Assembly (NCBI GenBank): GCA_021774995.1
Contig: JAJFIM010000153.1
Coordinates: forward strand, 1 to 12,945
DNA: 12,945 nt
Direction: 5' to 3'
DNA from: Alphaproteobacteria bacterium
GTDB taxonomy: Bacteria; Pseudomonadota; Alphaproteobacteria; SMXP01
Part shown: piece after piece, positions 7,237 through 12,945 of the stretch
How the letters are laid out: each line of letters begins with the position of its first letter
Position numbering within the stretch: the stretch's first letter is position 1
Notes under the pieces: generated by a model
Seen by the model: only the letters and a program-made list of their open reading frames with translations
Databases searched by the model: none
Told to the model about the DNA's origin: nothing
Position numbers and translations under genes: made by a program

Positions 7237-7881
7237 TTGGAACTTTCGAAAATGGATGCCCATTCGGTGCGTGAAGCTTACGCCCGGTGGGCGCCGATTT
7301 ATGACGCCACTTTTGGAATTATTACGCAAATAGGCAGGCGCCGCGCCTTATCGGCCATTAATGCGGGATGCGGGAAGCTGCTGGAGGTGGGCGTCGGGAC
7401 CGGCCTCTCTTTGCCGGGATATTCGAAGGATCTGGAAATCACCGGCATTGATCTGTCGGTGGAAATGCTGGAGCGCGCCCGCGAGCGCGTCGCCCGAAAA
7501 AGACTTAAAAATATTGCCGGCATTCATGAAATGGACGCCGCCGATCTCACTTTCCCGGATGGTTATTTTGACACCGTTGTCGCCATGTTCGTTATGACGG
7601 TGGTGCCGGACCCTGTGGCGGTGATGGCGGAGCTTGAACGGGTTTGCGCACCGGGCGGTTCGGTGGTGATTATCAACCATTTTTTTGGCGGACAGGGCGT
7701 GCGCGGCACTGTGGAGCGGGCCATGACGCCGTTCGCTCAAAAGCTTGGGTGGCGGCCCGATTTCCCTTTGGACCTGGTCATGAAGCAGGCGGGTCTGAAA
7801 CTCTCCGGGGTGCGCTCGCTGCCGCCTGTGCGGTTGTTCACCATGCTGGAGTTCGAAAAGGTTGACGTCGCTCTTGCTTGA
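7237..7881 (+). CDS. pmtA: Probable phosphatidylethanolamine N-methyltransferase (PmtA-like class I SAM methyltransferase)
   Basis: A cytosolic or membrane-associated SAM-dependent methyltransferase of about 214 residues. The N-terminal block MDAHSVREAYARWAPIYDATFG matches the short Rhodobacter-type PmtA group, which makes phosphatidylcholine by methylating phosphatidylethanolamine. SAM motif I is LLEVGVGTGLSLP (48-60). The ribose-binding acid is Asp72 in TGIDLS, and later motifs are VVAMFVMTVVPDP and VVIINHFF. The C-terminal FAQKLGWRPDFPL and LPPVRLFTMLEF blocks also fit. The start is uncertain. TTG 7237 has GGGGGA six bases upstream and matches family length. ATG 7252 has no well-spaced ribosome site. 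ATG 7093 would overlap mnmA by 37 bases and add about 48 residues unlike the family. The substrate is inferred; related proteins may act on other small molecules. Confidence 0.78.
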   Translation: MELSKMDAHSVREAYARWAPIYDATFGIITQIGRRRALSAINAGCGKLLEVGVGTGLSLPGYSKDLEITGIDLSVEMLERARERVARKRLKNIAGIHEMDAADLTFPDGYFDTVVAMFVMTVVPDPVAVMAELERVCAPGGSVVIINHFFGGQGVRGTVERAMTPFAQKLGWRPDFPLDLVMKQAGLKLSGVRSLPPVRLFTMLEFEKVDVALA

Positions 7882-8026
7882 CAGCCATGGGGGGCGCGCT
7901 TAAAAAACCATCGCGTTTCTACCCTGATCCCGCCCGCGCGGCGCGATAAGGGGTGAGGGGCGTTCTAAAGCGTGATCGTCTTTTGCGGATGCGCTCCAGG
8001 TCTGGCGGCGGGCCTATCAAAAGTGT

Positions 8027-8103
8027 GGCGAAGTAGCTCAGTTGGTTAGAGCACCGGAATCATAATCCGGGTGTCGGCGGTTCAAGTCCGCCCTTCGCTA
8101 CCA
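8027..8103 (+). tRNA. tRNA with CAU anticodon, probably elongator tRNA-Met
   Basis: A full cloverleaf can be drawn. The acceptor stem GGCGAAG (8027-8033) pairs with CTTCGCT (8093-8099), with a G-U end pair. The D stem is GCTC/GAGC. The anticodon stem CCGGA/TCCGG encloses the loop ATCATAA, which gives CAU at 8061-8063. The T stem is GGCGG/CCGCC with loop TTCAAGT. A73 and an encoded CCA end at 8103. It lacks the initiator C1-A72 mismatch and GGG/CCC anticodon stem, so it is not tRNA-fMet. A lysidine-modified tRNA-Ile2 also carries CAU and cannot be fully excluded from the gene alone. No clear terminator follows before the polymerase gene. Confidence 0.92.
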
Positions 8104-8158
8104 ATTCTTTTGGTGCCCGACCTGAGAGATAGTTGACGCTTTGTACCGGAGACATGGC

Positions 8159-8187
8159 TTGACTCTAATGTTCTCTTTTTGTTCTAT
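8159..8187 (+). promoter_or_regulatory. Promoter of the Y-family polymerase operon
   Basis: TTGACT (8159-8164) is followed after 17 bases by TTCTAT (8182-8187). The -35 is near consensus and the -10 is weak, as is common for SOS genes. The predicted start is about 8194, some 20 bases before the ATG. The LexA box lies in the spacer and overlaps the -10. Confidence 0.55.
8170..8184 (+). promoter_or_regulatory. LexA (SOS) box, alphaproteobacterial type
   Basis: GTTC (8170-8173), seven bases (TCTTTTT), then GTTC (8181-8184). This is exactly the GTTC-N7-GTTC direct-repeat operator known for LexA of alphaproteobacteria. It lies 31-45 bases before the start of a DNA polymerase gene and overlaps the -10 hexamer. 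That is the expected place for a repressor that is released by DNA damage. Confidence 0.78.
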
Positions 8188-8215
8188 TAACCGCCCAGCT
8201 TGCAAAGGGCGGTTA
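8188..8215 (+). promoter_or_regulatory. Perfect 9-bp inverted repeat over the ribosome binding site of the polymerase gene
   Basis: TAACCGCCC (8188-8196), a 10-base loop AGCTTGCAAA, then GGGCGGTTA (8207-8215). In RNA the right arm would hide the GGG of the Shine-Dalgarno AAAGGG and the A of the ATG at 8215. A transcript starting at the predicted site near 8194 would lack most of the left arm, so the hairpin should form mainly in read-through RNA from upstream. It could also act as a DNA operator. Confidence 0.55.
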
Positions 8216-9498
8216 TGCGTAAACCAGAGACGATTGAGCGGCTTTATCTTGATTTTGACGGGTTTTTTGCCTCCGTCATGCAACAGGCCATGCCGGCGTT
8301 GCGGGGGCGTCCCGTCGGCGTGATCCCCTTTGATGCGGCGGCGGCCAACTCAACTGTGGTGATCGCCTGCTCAAAGGAGGCCAAAGCCGCCGGGTGCCGT
8401 AATGTCATGCGCGTGCCTGAAGCCCGGCGCCTTTGCCCGGACATTCAGCTTGTGACCCAGCGCCCGGATCTGTTCCGGCGGGCGCACAATGCCCTTCTGA
8501 ACGAGATCGCTTGTGAAATTCCCGTTGACGCCATCAAGTCCATTGACGAGTTGACCTGCTGTCTGGACCGTCATGATATCACGCACCCGCGCGATTTGGC
8601 GCGGCGCATCAAAACGCGCCTTCGCCAGAATATTGGCGATCAGATCACATGTTCCATTGGGTTTGCCGCCAATCGCATGCTCGCTAAAATCGCGTGCAAA
8701 ATAGACAAGCCAAATGGCGTGACGATCTGGACGCCTGCGGCCATGCCCGCGCCGCTCTTGCCTCTTCCCCTGTCCGACATACCCGGCATTGGCGTGCGTA
8801 TGGAGCGCCGCCTGGGCCGCGCCAATATTTGGAGCATAGAAGATTTATGGAAGAGTGAGCCCAAACGGCTCCGCGCCCTCTGGGGCAATGTTAATGGCGA
8901 GCGTATGTGGTACGCCTTGCATGGTTATGACATTCAAGCAACGCCCACGGGGCGCGGCATGTACGGCCACGCGCGGGTGTTGCCGCCCGCCTGGCGGAAT
9001 ATGTTGCATGCGCGGGAATGCGCGCGGCTGCTGCTTGTCAAAGCGGCTCGCCGCATGCGCCGGGATGGGTATTACGCCGCCAGGCTCTGGCTTTGGCTCA
9101 GTATCCGGAAAGACGGGGCGTATAAAGATCGTTTTCGGGAACACGGCTGGTCTGGTGGGCGCTACTTGCCTTACGTCAATGACGACCACGCCTGTCTTTC
9201 AGCCCTGGAGCGCATCTGGGCAAGTGCGCAGACACAAATCTCCCAGCGCGCAAAAATTATCCGGGTCGGGGTGACATTGGCGAATCTGGCGCCGGCCCGG
9301 GCGCGCCAACTCGACATTTTCCTGAACGACGACCGGGACCGGCAACGCTGGGAGCGCCTGACGGAGGCGGTTGACCGCATCAATGGCAAGTTCGGCAAAC
9401 GGGTTGTCACGTTTGGGCCCTGGACGCCGCCGCCGGGCGGTTATGCAGGGGGTAAAATCTCCTATACAAGAATTCCGAGTGCGGAGGATTTCTGGTGA
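8215..9498 (+). CDS. Y-family (translesion) DNA polymerase, divergent DinB/UmuC-like
   Basis: A 427-residue translesion polymerase that copies damaged DNA. The catalytic acids are all present: Asp13 in YLDFDGFFASV (11-21), and Asp111-Glu112 in KSIDELTCCLD. Phe18 sits at the steric-gate position. Thumb and finger blocks include CSIGFAANRMLAKIACKIDKPNG (146-168) and the helix-hairpin-helix SDIPGIGVRMERRLG (187-201). QLDIF at 365-369 matches the beta-clamp-binding pentapeptide and is followed by a helix (about 372-392) and a tail ending GGKISYTRIPSAEDFW. The clamp-motif-plus-helix arrangement resembles UmuC and ImuB C-termini. ImuB itself is excluded because it lacks catalytic acids. The ATG at 8215 has AAAGGG five bases upstream; a TTG at 8200 is unlikely. 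A LexA box and promoter precede it, and the next gene overlaps its stop codon. It is not a standard DNA polymerase IV, so dinB is not assigned. Confidence 0.85.
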   Translation: MRKPETIERLYLDFDGFFASVMQQAMPALRGRPVGVIPFDAAAANSTVVIACSKEAKAAGCRNVMRVPEARRLCPDIQLVTQRPDLFRRAHNALLNEIACEIPVDAIKSIDELTCCLDRHDITHPRDLARRIKTRLRQNIGDQITCSIGFAANRMLAKIACKIDKPNGVTIWTPAAMPAPLLPLPLSDIPGIGVRMERRLGRANIWSIEDLWKSEPKRLRALWGNVNGERMWYALHGYDIQATPTGRGMYGHARVLPPAWRNMLHARECARLLLVKAARRMRRDGYYAARLWLWLSIRKDGAYKDRFREHGWSGGRYLPYVNDDHACLSALERIWASAQTQISQRAKIIRVGVTLANLAPARARQLDIFLNDDRDRQRWERLTEAVDRINGKFGKRVVTFGPWTPPPGGYAGGKISYTRIPSAEDFW

Positions 9499-9749
9499 GC
9501 TGGCTGGAAAACACAAGCCTGCGCGATCTTGATGAGGGCGTGGTGATTGAGGCGATATGCATCCGTTGTCTGCATACATGGCGGCAAAGTCCCACGGCGC
9601 TCTTGCTTAAAGTCGATCACCGCGATGTGCGGCTCGATGAAGTCGCCGCCAACCTTGCCTGCCTGCACCCCTATTGCCGCCATGTGGGTGTCCGGCTTAC
9701 GCTCATTCGCAACGAAGACACAAGCGGTTTTGTCGGCGGCATGCCTTAG
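9495..9749 (+). CDS. Small four-cysteine (zinc-ribbon-like) protein coupled to the polymerase
   Basis: An 84-residue protein of unknown function. Its GTG start overlaps the polymerase stop in GTGA. A strong GGAGG lies at 9483-9487 with 7-base spacing, so translational coupling and an SOS-controlled transcript are expected. Cysteines are paired as C22-x2-C25 (ICIRCLHTW) and C56-x4-C61 (ACLHPYCRHVGVRLTLIRN), about 30 residues apart, with His27, His58 and His63 nearby. The layout suggests a single zinc-binding knuckle with a central helix-forming LDEVAANLAC segment. There is no signal peptide or membrane segment. The DNA-repair context suggests an accessory to the polymerase, possibly a DNA- or protein-binding adaptor; that role is inference. 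The frame is well supported by its ribosome site and its CysXXCys pattern. Confidence 0.72.
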   Translation: MSWLENTSLRDLDEGVVIEAICIRCLHTWRQSPTALLLKVDHRDVRLDEVAANLACLHPYCRHVGVRLTLIRNEDTSGFVGGMP

Positions 9750-9784
9750 GGCGCCATGCGCAAAACTGTGCGCGCGTTTAAGCG

Positions 9785-11104
9785 TTATCTGTACATAAAG
9801 GGTTTTGATGCGTCCTTCAGATCCTTATAACGGTCGCGTAATTTTGTCTGGCGTGAGACAAGCGGAATTTTCTCGCCATTGATAATCACTGCGTCCGCAT
9901 TGGTCATGACTTCCAGAGGATCGCCGTCCCACACCACCACATCGGCAGTCATGCCGGGTTCCAAGGCGCCATATTGATCGTCAATCCCGAATATTTTTGC
10001 AGGATTCACGGTGATGGCTTCGAGCGCCGCCCGCCAGGGCAGGCCGTAGGCTACGGCGTTGCCGGCGGTTTGCGTGATCAGCCGGGCGTTTTCAACCTCG
10101 ACCATCCCGGAAGAGCCGCCGGTGATGGCAAAGAGGATTCCGGCGTCGGCGAGCCGTGCGGCATTGTGGGAAGTGGCGGCCAAGCTTTCAAAGAATTCAG
10201 GCAGATTGTTGAGCGGATTCAGGATCACCGGAATGCCCGTGCGCGCCAGATCATCCGTGACCATCCAGGCTTCCTTGCCGCCAAACAGGATGATGCGCAG
10301 GGAGGGATAGAGATCCTGAAGCTTGGTGACTTGCCGGATGTCCGAGGCCCGCTCGGCACGGACCAGAAGCGGAATCTGCCCGTCAAGAACGGGGATGAGC
10401 GCTTCAATATCCAGGCGCTTAGTATAAGCGTCTTGCCGCCAGCCTTTGGCGTAACTGGCTTGGTTAGCCTGGTAATTTTGCACTTCGCTCAAAGTATTGA
10501 GAAGTGACACCCAGGCCGCGCCGCGCGCGCCGCCTGCTTTACTGGCGCCCAATGCGCCCAGTTCGACATACATCACGGCCCTGGGGCGCAGCAGCATATC
10601 CGCGCCCAGCCCTAAATGAACCAAAGCGCCAAGACCGCCAAAAAGACTGCCATTCATTCCCCCGGGGCCAAAACTGAATGTGCTGGGCAGGACAAGGGCG
10701 CGCGTCACCCCCTCCATGCGCGTGATCGCAATAGCCGTTGAATTAGGATTGAGGCCGTAACTGACGTCAAAGGCGGCGCTGAAAGGCGCTTTTTGCGCAC
10801 TGTGATCGGAGGCGGAACCCTCCATCATAACTTCTTGCAATCCCAGCCGCGTGGCGGCGTTCATCAGGCCGGGGGTCACCCATTTGCCGCTGGCGTCGAT
10901 GACGTCAAACCCATCTGGGATGGCGATGTTTTGTCCCACCGCGCTGATTTTTCCGTCCTCAATAAGCACAGTGCCGTTTTCCACAATGCCGGCCGCGCTC
11001 ATCGTGTGAATGGCGCCGCCGGTGATCGCAATATTTTCCGCATGCGCCAGAGTCAAAGGCGCGCTCAAGAGAAGGCAAGCGAGGAGTGCGTTAAGGGTTT
11101 TCAT
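9785..11104 (-). CDS. Exported amidohydrolase-fold protein lacking all metal ligands (probable pseudoenzyme)
   Basis: A 439-residue protein with a Sec signal peptide (1-22, AHA before Glu23), so periplasmic. The fold is that of the amidohydrolase superfamily. It has an N-terminal beta domain (AITGGAIHTMSAAG, GKISAVG), a TPGLMNAATRLG segment, and a C-terminal NPAKIFGIDDQYGALEPGMTADVVVWDGDP block. Where the superfamily binds metal, this protein has changed every ligand. HxH is N82-A83-A84. The next His pair is R249 and E251 (LLVRAER). The following His pair is Gly-Gly at 275-276. The HSD is T328-G-G. It is therefore unlikely to be a metal-dependent hydrolase. Its start overlaps the stop of the upstream, intact paralogue (TAATG) and has its own AAGGAGA site, so the two are made together. 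It may partner or regulate that enzyme, or bind substrate. Subfamilies without the first HxH are known; loss of all ligands is read directly here. Confidence 0.82.
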   Translation of the reverse strand: MKTLNALLACLLLSAPLTLAHAENIAITGGAIHTMSAAGIVENGTVLIEDGKISAVGQNIAIPDGFDVIDASGKWVTPGLMNAATRLGLQEVMMEGSASDHSAQKAPFSAAFDVSYGLNPNSTAIAITRMEGVTRALVLPSTFSFGPGGMNGSLFGGLGALVHLGLGADMLLRPRAVMYVELGALGASKAGGARGAAWVSLLNTLSEVQNYQANQASYAKGWRQDAYTKRLDIEALIPVLDGQIPLLVRAERASDIRQVTKLQDLYPSLRIILFGGKEAWMVTDDLARTGIPVILNPLNNLPEFFESLAATSHNAARLADAGILFAITGGSSGMVEVENARLITQTAGNAVAYGLPWRAALEAITVNPAKIFGIDDQYGALEPGMTADVVVWDGDPLEVMTNADAVIINGEKIPLVSRQTKLRDRYKDLKDASKPFMYR

Positions 11105-12564
11105 TAGATGTCTCCTTCACCAGGTTGACCCAGTTCAAAGTCGCTGATCGGCTGGACCGCCTCGTCGTTAAGGTCAAAGACCAGGGCGCCGTCCACATAA
11201 ACTTGCTCCGCCCGCGTGTAAGTGCTGAACGGATCGCCGTTCCACAACACGACGTCGGCATTTTTGCCTGGCTCAAGCGAGCCTGTTTGCTCTTCCACCC
11301 CGATCGCTTTTGCCGGGTTGAAAGAGAGCCAGGTCCAGGCTTGCGCTTTGGTGAAGTTTACGCCGGCTTTGTTGCCGTCAGCCAGCGCTTTTGCGGCTTC
11401 CTGGTTGAGCCGTTGAATTCCCGAGGGTGAATCGGAATGCACAATGGTGCAGGCCCCTGCATTGGCGACAAAAGGAATGTTTTCCTGTATGCCGTCATAA
11501 GCTTCCATCTTAAAGCCCCACCAATCGGCCCACATGGCTGCGCAGGTGTCGTTTTCGGCCAGATAATCAGCTATTTTATACGCTTCCACGGCATGATGAA
11601 ACGCCGTGATTTTATAGCCGAATTCTTTGGCGACATCGAGCATCACCACCATTTCGTCCGCACGGTAACAATGCATGTGAACCAGGATTTCTCCGTTCAG
11701 CACACCCATCAGCGTGTCCAGTTCAAGATCGCGGGTGGGCGCTTTGGCGTCCTCGCCTGCCTCAAATTTCTTGTTGTACTCGTCCCATTTCTGTTTGTAC
11801 CCGGCGGCTTTGATCCAGGCGGCCCGGTAGCCGGCAACATTGCCCATGCGCGTGCCCGGCGCGCGGCCTTTGGAGCCGTATACCCGTTTGGGATTTTCGC
11901 CGCACGCCATTTTCAGACCATAAGGCGCGTCGGGGAATTTCATGCCCTGCATTGAGCGGGCGGGGACATTTTTAAGGACGACGGAGCGTCCGCCGATCAG
12001 ATTGGCTGAACCGGGAAGAATTTGCAGGGCAGTGACCCCGCCCGCCAGCGCGGTGGCGAAAGCCGGGTCCTGCGGCCAGACGCTGTGTTCGGCCCATACA
12101 TTGGCGGTCACCGGCGACGACATCTCATTGCCGTCTTCATGGGCGCCGCGCACTTGCGGCTGGGCATAGACGCCAAGGTGCGAGTGCACGTCGATAATGC
12201 CGGGGGTCAGCCATTTGCCTGTCCCGTCAATGGTTGCGATTCCTTCCGGCGCGGTGAGCGCCGCGCCCACGGCTTTGATTTTACCGCCTTCCATCAGCAG
12301 CGCGCCGCCATCGATCCGCCCGCCCCGCCCATCAAGAAGCGTGACATTGGTGATAAGCACGGGCGCAGAGGGAAGGGCCTTATATGTGGAGGGGAAGGGG
12401 TTGGGGTCGATGACAACCAGTTCTTTTTGATCCTTGGTCTTGTCGTCATCTTCCGATTTTGCCGTGTCCGAACCTTTGAACATGCCCGACTCGATGGCGA
12501 CGAGCGCCGCGAGCAGCGCGACAATGGCAAGGAGAGCAGTGGTCTTCAATGTCTGGCTTGGCAT
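11104..12564 (-). CDS. Membrane-anchored or exported amidohydrolase (metal-dependent, imidazolonepropionase-like)
   Basis: A 486-residue metal-dependent hydrolase of unknown substrate. Residues 8-26 are a hydrophobic segment with no clear cleavage site, so it is probably an inner-membrane anchor with the enzyme in the periplasm. A charged linker (31-50, rich in Asp and Lys) follows. The amidohydrolase domain spans about 68-460. Likely metal ligands are H127 and H129 (PGIIDVHSHLG), H296/H298 (LVHMHCYRADE), H323/H324 (AFHH) and D378 (IVHSDSPSG). The C-terminal GSLEPGKNADVVLWNGDPF block is typical of imidazolonepropionase-related and cyclic-amide hydrolases. The ATG at 12564 has GGGGA upstream. 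The downstream paralogue overlaps by one base and lacks these ligands. A dipeptidase-like, lactamase-like or cyclic-amide activity is possible; I cannot choose. Confidence 0.85.
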   Translation of the reverse strand: MPSQTLKTTALLAIVALLAALVAIESGMFKGSDTAKSEDDDKTKDQKELVVIDPNPFPSTYKALPSAPVLITNVTLLDGRGGRIDGGALLMEGGKIKAVGAALTAPEGIATIDGTGKWLTPGIIDVHSHLGVYAQPQVRGAHEDGNEMSSPVTANVWAEHSVWPQDPAFATALAGGVTALQILPGSANLIGGRSVVLKNVPARSMQGMKFPDAPYGLKMACGENPKRVYGSKGRAPGTRMGNVAGYRAAWIKAAGYKQKWDEYNKKFEAGEDAKAPTRDLELDTLMGVLNGEILVHMHCYRADEMVVMLDVAKEFGYKITAFHHAVEAYKIADYLAENDTCAAMWADWWGFKMEAYDGIQENIPFVANAGACTIVHSDSPSGIQRLNQEAAKALADGNKAGVNFTKAQAWTWLSFNPAKAIGVEEQTGSLEPGKNADVVLWNGDPFSTYTRAEQVYVDGALVFDLNDEAVQPISDFELGQPGEGDI

Positions 12565-12741
12565 GAGAAATTCCCCGGGGCGAAGTGATGCGTTAAAGCC
12601 AATGCGACCATTCCAGCCGCTGGCGGGTAACCATATCTTGATCGGGAAGCCTATTGTATATGGAACTTACGGCCAAGCATTTTTAAGTGCGGGCGGCGCG
12701 TCTAAACCACAGAGCGAACTGAGTGTGGCGCGCGGGGGCGT

Positions 12742-12945
12742 TCAGTCCGCCATCTGATCCCGCCCATGGCGCCGGTCAAAGTCGAGCCGCGGCCCGGCGG
12801 GCACAATGCCAGTGGGATTGATGGTGCGATGACTGGCGTAATAATGGCGCTTAATGTGCGTGAAATTGACCGTCTCGGCGATGCCGGGCGTTTGATATAG
12901 ATCGCGCACATAGGCGGAGAGGGCGGGATAATCCTCCACACGCTG
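12742..12945 (-). CDS. yqjG: Glutathionyl-hydroquinone reductase (ECM4/YqjG-type glutathione transferase), C-terminal end only
   Basis: Only the last 67 residues are in the window; the frame is open through the right edge. The sequence holds the family's C-terminal signature: DYPALSAYVRDLYQTPGIAETV, then HIKRHYYASHRTINPTGIVP and a GPRLDF end. This is the xi-class glutathione transferase group (E. coli YqjG, yeast ECM4, Sphingobium PcpF), which reduces glutathionyl-hydroquinones in the cytoplasm with glutathione. The catalytic cysteine near the N-terminus lies outside the window. The stop is at 12742, and a 177-bp gap separates it from the amidohydrolase operon on the same strand. Whether they share a transcript is not clear. 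Confidence 0.88.
   Translation of the reverse strand, partial: QRVEDYPALSAYVRDLYQTPGIAETVNFTHIKRHYYASHRTINPTGIVPAGPRLDFDRRHGRDQMAD

Noticed and set aside
7882..8026. Gene, terminator or tRNA promoter in the pmtA-tRNA gap
   Set aside because: No gene is seen. TATCAA at 8015-8020 could be a -10 for the tRNA, but no -35 fits at normal spacing.
8215..9498. Polymerase gene as imuB of an imuA-imuB-dnaE2 cassette
   Set aside because: ImuB lacks the catalytic acids, while D13, D111 and E112 are present here, and no imuA or dnaE2 is in the window.
8027..9749. tRNA gene as attachment site of an integrated element carrying the polymerase operon
   Set aside because: No integrase, no repeat of the tRNA 3' end downstream, and no clear shift in base composition.
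9758..9773. Hairpin GCGCA/TGCGC as terminator between the convergent polymerase and amidohydrolase operons
   Set aside because: The stem is only 5 bp and no run of T follows on either strand.
11075..11104. Lipobox (LLAC) in the pseudo-amidohydrolase signal peptide
   Set aside because: Cys10 is too close to the N-terminus and lies inside the hydrophobic core; a standard AHA cleavage site follows it.
12696..12733. Bulged inverted repeat (GCGCG...CCACA / TGTGG-CGCGC) after the glutathione transferase stop
   Set aside because: There is a six-base bulge, a 12-base loop and no U-tract, so it does not support a terminator call.

Overview
The window looks like chromosomal DNA of a flagellated alphaproteobacterium. 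The evidence is moderately high GC with NNC/NNG-rich codons, an alphaproteobacterial FlgK with a SHFFGLND motif, a LexA box of the direct-repeat type (GTTC-N7-GTTC), a short PmtA-type phospholipid methyltransferase, and sigma-54 promoters on flagellar genes. I cannot place the order or genus.

Layout. (1) Positions 1-4079 are the end of a flagellar cluster. A partial leftward gene, probably fliK, runs off the left edge. A ~600-bp divergent control region with two good sigma-54 promoters and several dyads follows, then rightward flgK and flgL (hook-filament junction proteins). (2) Positions 4095-5828 hold a leftward Kef-type cation:proton antiporter. It is convergent with flgL, only 15 bp away. 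(3) Positions 5933-7881 hold mnmA (tRNA 2-thiouridylase) and a pmtA-like methyltransferase, both rightward. (4) At 8027-8103 there is a CAU-anticodon tRNA. (5) Positions 8159-9749 form a compact DNA-damage operon. It has a promoter overlapped by an alphaproteobacterial LexA box, a perfect 9-bp dyad covering the ribosome binding site, a catalytically intact but divergent Y-family DNA polymerase, and a translationally coupled 84-residue four-cysteine protein. (6) Positions 9785-12564 form a leftward two-gene amidohydrolase operon with a TAATG overlap. The first protein keeps the metal ligands; the second has lost all of them. (7) The right edge carries the C-terminal end of a leftward glutathionyl-hydroquinone reductase.

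Two parts best fit a little-described system. One is the SOS-controlled polymerase plus zinc-ribbon-like partner at 8159-9749. The other is the active/pseudoenzyme amidohydrolase pair. The flagellar divergent control region is the best regulatory find: both sigma-54 promoters match the GG-N10-GC rule, and a perfect 15-bp dyad lies between them at enhancer distance from each.
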